This document shows, in pieces, positions 21,611 through 24,012 of a stretch of 24,012 bases of DNA. The notes under the pieces are model-generated. The model was not told the DNA's origin, made no database searches, and saw only the letters and a list, made by a program, of their open reading frames with translations. Both the position numbers and the translations under genes were made by a program. Every line of letters starts with the position of its first letter. Positions within the stretch are counted from its first letter, which is position 1. This stretch comes from JAGOUU01 sp964609155 (GTDB lineage: Bacteria; Pseudomonadota; Gammaproteobacteria; JAGOUU01), in the NCBI GenBank assembly GCA_964609155.1, contig CAZSRF010000034.1:1-24012 (forward strand), in the 5' to 3' direction.

Positions 21611-22864
21611 ATGCTTTCTTACTCCTTAAACTTATCTAAATTTGACCCAGAAATTAAGCAAGCAATTTCTGATGAAGAACAACGGCAAGAAGATCATATA
21701 GAGCTTATTGCCTCTGAGAATTATGTAAGCCCGAGTGTACTAGAAGCTCAGGGTTCTGTTTTGACCAATAAATATGCCGAAGGCTACTCGCATAAAAGAT
21801 ATTATGGTGGCTGTGCTTATGTTGATAAAGTAGAAGATATCGCCTGTGAAAGATTAAAACAGTTATTTAAGGCTGATTATGTCAATGTCCAACCACATTC
21901 AGGATCGCAGGCAAATGCTGCTGTTTTAATGGCCTTGTTACAACCGGGCGATACTATATTAGGGATGAGTTTATCGCATGGTGGGCACTTAACTCATGGT
22001 TCCAAAGTAAATTTTTCTGGAAAGCTATACAATGCAGTTAGTTATGGAGTCGATAGTAAGGGGTATATTGACTATGTAGAAGTAGCTGATCTTGCCAAAA
22101 CTCATCAACCAAAGTTAATCATTGCGGGATTTTCAGCTTATTCACGCATAGTAGATTGGGCAAAATTTAGAAAGATTGCTGATTCTGTAGGAGCCTATTT
22201 ATTAGTTGATATGGCGCATGTAGCTGGTTTGGTAGCTGTTGGGCTTTATCCTTCACCTATTCCTTATGCAGATGTTTGTACTTCGACAACTCATAAAACT
22301 TTGCGTGGCCCGAGGGGAGGGATTATATTAGCTCGTTCTAACCCTGAGCTAGAAAAGAAATTTAATTCTGAGGTTTTTCCTGGAACTCAAGGTGGGCCTC
22401 TGATGCATGTTATTGCAGCCAAAGCTGTTGCTTTTAAAGAGGCTCTAGATCCTAGTTTTAACTGGTACCAACAACAAGTGATAAATAACGCTAAGATTAT
22501 GGCTGAAGTATTGATGAAAAGAACTTATCAAGTTGTTTCTGGCGGTACAGATAATCATTTAGTTTTAGTCTCATTATTAGACAAAGATATCACAGGCAAA
22601 GAAGCAGAAGCAGCACTTGGCAGTGCTAATATTACAGTTAATAAAAACTCTGTGCCAAATGATACTCGTTCACCATTTATTACAAGTGGCCTTAGGATGG
22701 GAACACCAGCTATCACAACGCGGGGTTTTAAAGAAGCTCAGGTAGAAGAGTTAACTCATTGGATTTGTGATATTTTGGACAATATAAATGATTTGGATAA
22801 AATTGCGACCATTAAGCAGCAGGCTCTGAAGCTTTGTCATAGTTTTCCTGTTTATACAAAATAG
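21611..22864 (+). CDS. glyA: Serine hydroxymethyltransferase
   Basis: 417 residues, the same length as E. coli GlyA. This cytoplasmic PLP enzyme converts serine and tetrahydrofolate to glycine and 5,10-methylene-THF. Seen: ELIASENYVS near residue 31, NKYAEGYSHKRYYGG (53-67), VQPHSGSQAN, LVDMAHVAGL, and the PLP lysine Lys229 in STTHKTLRGPRGG. The C-terminus has NTVN-like VNKNSVPND and SGLRMGTPAITTRG. All landmarks are intact. nrdR follows after 18 bases and is probably co-transcribed, a gene order common in proteobacteria. Confidence 0.98.
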   Translation: MLSYSLNLSKFDPEIKQAISDEEQRQEDHIELIASENYVSPSVLEAQGSVLTNKYAEGYSHKRYYGGCAYVDKVEDIACERLKQLFKADYVNVQPHSGSQANAAVLMALLQPGDTILGMSLSHGGHLTHGSKVNFSGKLYNAVSYGVDSKGYIDYVEVADLAKTHQPKLIIAGFSAYSRIVDWAKFRKIADSVGAYLLVDMAHVAGLVAVGLYPSPIPYADVCTSTTHKTLRGPRGGIILARSNPELEKKFNSEVFPGTQGGPLMHVIAAKAVAFKEALDPSFNWYQQQVINNAKIMAEVLMKRTYQVVSGGTDNHLVLVSLLDKDITGKEAEAALGSANITVNKNSVPNDTRSPFITSGLRMGTPAITTRGFKEAQVEELTHWICDILDNINDLDKIATIKQQALKLCHSFPVYTK

Positions 22865-22882
22865 CGTAAATGGAGATTCGTT

Positions 22883-23332
22883 ATGCATTGCCCATTTTGT
22901 AATGTTCAAGATACCAAAGTGATAGATTCGCGCTTATCAGGTGATGGTGATCAAGTTAGACGTCGTCGAGAATGCTTAGAATGCCAAGAAAGATTCACTA
23001 CTTATGAAAATATAGAGCTCACTTTACCAAGGATTATTAAACAAGATGGTAGTCGTGAAATGTTTTCTATAGATAAACTTCGATCAGGATTTTTGCATGC
23101 ACTACAAAAGCGTGCAGTTGCTACTGATTTAGTAGAGAAGTCTATAAATAAAATTCTTCATAAATTAAGGACCTCTGGCGATCGCGAAATAAGTTCGCAA
23201 ATGATAGGAGAGTGGGTTATGGACGAGCTTAAAATCCTTGATCAAGTAGCCTATGTTAGATTTGCATCGGTCTATCGTGCTTTTAAGGATTTGGAAGATT
23301 TTAGAATAGAGATTGATAGATTATCTAATTAA
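22883..23332 (+). CDS. nrdR: Transcriptional repressor NrdR
   Basis: 149 residues, identical in length to E. coli NrdR. An N-terminal zinc ribbon with two CxxC pairs (CPFCNVQDTKVIDSR and CLECQERF), preceding TTYE, is followed by an ATP-cone domain (about 46-136, LPRIIKQDGSREMFSIDKL). NrdR senses ATP/dATP and represses ribonucleotide reductase genes through NrdR boxes. The start at 22883 has GGAG 7 bases upstream. It closes the glyA operon; the ribD/nusB genes that often follow are absent. Confidence 0.97.
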   Translation: MHCPFCNVQDTKVIDSRLSGDGDQVRRRRECLECQERFTTYENIELTLPRIIKQDGSREMFSIDKLRSGFLHALQKRAVATDLVEKSINKILHKLRTSGDREISSQMIGEWVMDELKILDQVAYVRFASVYRAFKDLEDFRIEIDRLSN

Positions 23333-23445
23333 TATATTCACAGGGATAAGCAAAAAAATTATCATATGCATTTCGCGCAAGAAATAAGTTAATTAACAAG
23401 CTATGCTTTGATATTTCTCATAGTTAGCAGAATTATCATGCGTCA

Positions 23446-23475
23446 TGAATGATTCTGAATGATTCTGAATGATTT
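23446..23475 (+). repeat. 10-bp tandem repeat, three copies
   Basis: TGAATGATTC, TGAATGATTC, TGAATGATTT in direct succession. Such short repeats may vary in copy number. It lies about 100 bases upstream of the likely promoter. Confidence 0.8.
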
Positions 23476-23573
23476 AATCCTAAAGTTCAAACAATTAGTC
23501 AAATTAAGCGAATCTTTCTAATTTGGATAAAACCGGATCTTTCTAAATTGGCTTGACATTGACGCCATATCTG

Positions 23574-23601
23574 TTGAAATCTAACTTGATTATGTTATAA
23601 T
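23574..23601 (+). promoter_or_regulatory. Sigma-70-like promoter for the ubiquitin-like/ankyrin gene
   Basis: TTGAAA at 23574-23579 and a perfect TATAAT at 23596-23601, with a 16-base spacer. Transcription would start near 23608, giving a leader of about 93 bases that includes the solitary repeat end. Confidence 0.5.
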
Positions 23602-23614
23602 TACAACTTTAATA

Positions 23615-23643
23615 GGGGCTTACGTAAAATGATTGTAAATTGT
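23615..23643 (-). repeat. Solitary end of a type A palindromic repeat
   Basis: GGGGCTTACGTAAAATGATTG followed by TAAATTGT matches the first about 29 bases of the 12957 copy (GGACTTACGCAATGATTGTAAG...). The rest of the element is missing. Confidence 0.55.
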
Positions 23644-23700
23644 GTAAGTTCTGAACATGTAGGTTTTTAATAAATTATTTTTGTTAACTTGGGGGTTTTT

Positions 23701-24012
23701 ATGCGGATTAATATTAATGTAGGTGGTCTCTGGCGTACGCATGTTAGTGTTGTTGAGGGTGTAACTAGGTTAAGCGAATTAAAGATGATGGTAGAAAAGC
23801 AGACTGGAGTGAGTTCTTTTTCTATGAGATTATTCCTGAGTAATATGGAGCCTTTCATGGGTGTTGATTGGCTGGGGCCAGGGTTCATGGCGTTAGAACA
23901 TGAAGTTGTTGCTGGCCTAGAGGAGGAGGATGAATTGATTGTGAAGTGGGGTGAATGTTCTATGCATCCTTTACATAATGCTGCTAGAACGGGCAATATT
24001 GAAGCAATTCGC
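23701..24012 (+). CDS. Ubiquitin-like domain plus ankyrin repeat protein (3' truncated by window)
   Basis: 104 codons to the window end without a stop, so the gene continues outside. Residues 1-about 85 have the layout of a ubiquitin-like fold: strand RININVGG, strand HVSVVEG, helix LSELKMMVEKQTGV, strand SMRLFLSN, and a last strand DELIVKWG. Conserved ubiquitin-type spacing includes Lys/Leu in the helix and RLFLS in place of RLIFAG. Residues 89-104, HPLHNAARTGNIEAIR, are the start of an ankyrin repeat (consensus TPLH.AA..G..E.V). The combination is eukaryote-like and would fit a secreted effector. GGGGGT lies 8-10 bases before the ATG. A promoter-like sequence lies about 100 bases upstream. 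Confidence 0.75.
   Translation, partial: MRININVGGLWRTHVSVVEGVTRLSELKMMVEKQTGVSSFSMRLFLSNMEPFMGVDWLGPGFMALEHEVVAGLEEEDELIVKWGECSMHPLHNAARTGNIEAIR

Larger units (their letters stand above)
23333..23700. other. Gene-free stretch upstream of the ankyrin-type gene
   Basis: No gene. It contains three tandem copies of TGAATGATTC/T (23446-23475), a promoter-like pair at 23574-23601, and a solitary type A repeat end (23615-23643) in the presumed leader. No hairpin that would clearly terminate the nrdR transcript was seen. Confidence 0.6.

Noticed and set aside
23667..23996. Minus-strand 109-aa open frame
   Set aside because: Antisense to the ubiquitin-like/ankyrin gene, whose plus-strand frame shows recognisable domains, a promoter and runs open to the edge.

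Overview
The window is an AT-rich chromosomal segment that reads as a gammaproteobacterium. The conserved genes support this: a nit-tldD-pmbA operon, ettA, dsbD, and glyA next to nrdR. Decayed insertion sequences, dispersed palindromic repeats, several unrecognised soluble proteins and an ankyrin-type gene together suggest a host-associated lineage, plausibly Legionellales (Coxiella/Rickettsiella/Diplorickettsia/Berkiella-like). That placement is inference; no rRNA or other taxonomic marker is present. Ten Ns inside dsbD show that the window comes from a draft scaffold.

Layout. (1) 1-5128 is an accessory island. A partial unknown reading frame is followed by short tandem repeats and a palindromic repeat, then a roughly 4.5 kb IS4-type element (about 477-5001). 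That element has perfect 18-bp terminal inverted repeats and a 10-12 bp target duplication. Its transposase is broken in two, and the space between the pieces holds a secreted alpha/beta hydrolase gene, the remnant of a signal-peptide gene and a graveyard of gene fragments. An IS3-family element with orfA and orfB is nested upstream of the transposase start. A 61-bp direct repeat brackets the whole block. (2) 5129-9165, minus strand, holds dsbD and a two-gene unit of unrecognised proteins (424 and 144 aa). (3) 9284-12947, plus strand, is a tight operon of a nitrilase-superfamily amidase, TldD and TldE/PmbA. (4) 13160-17527, plus strand, holds an unrecognised 266-aa protein, a small secreted PAN/apple-like protein, a fused type I 3-dehydroquinate dehydratase/shikimate dehydrogenase, a non-haem iron 2-oxoglutarate-type oxygenase and an RMF-like small protein. 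(5) 17704-19383, minus strand, is ettA. (6) 19634-23332, plus strand, holds a membrane PAS-GGDEF-EAL protein with a ruined GGDEF motif, then glyA and nrdR. (7) 23701 to the end is the start of a protein with a ubiquitin-like N-terminus running into an ankyrin repeat.

The most notable signal is a dispersed, roughly 84-134 bp palindromic repeat with at least six full or partial copies. Two end types (A and B) share a core around GTCATCTCAGTCAAG. One type A copy lies in frame inside the shikimate dehydrogenase half of the aroDE gene, adding about 39 codons without breaking the frame. This resembles the Rickettsia palindromic elements, but in a different lineage. The second best lead is the ubiquitin-like/ankyrin gene cut by the right edge, a candidate secreted effector.
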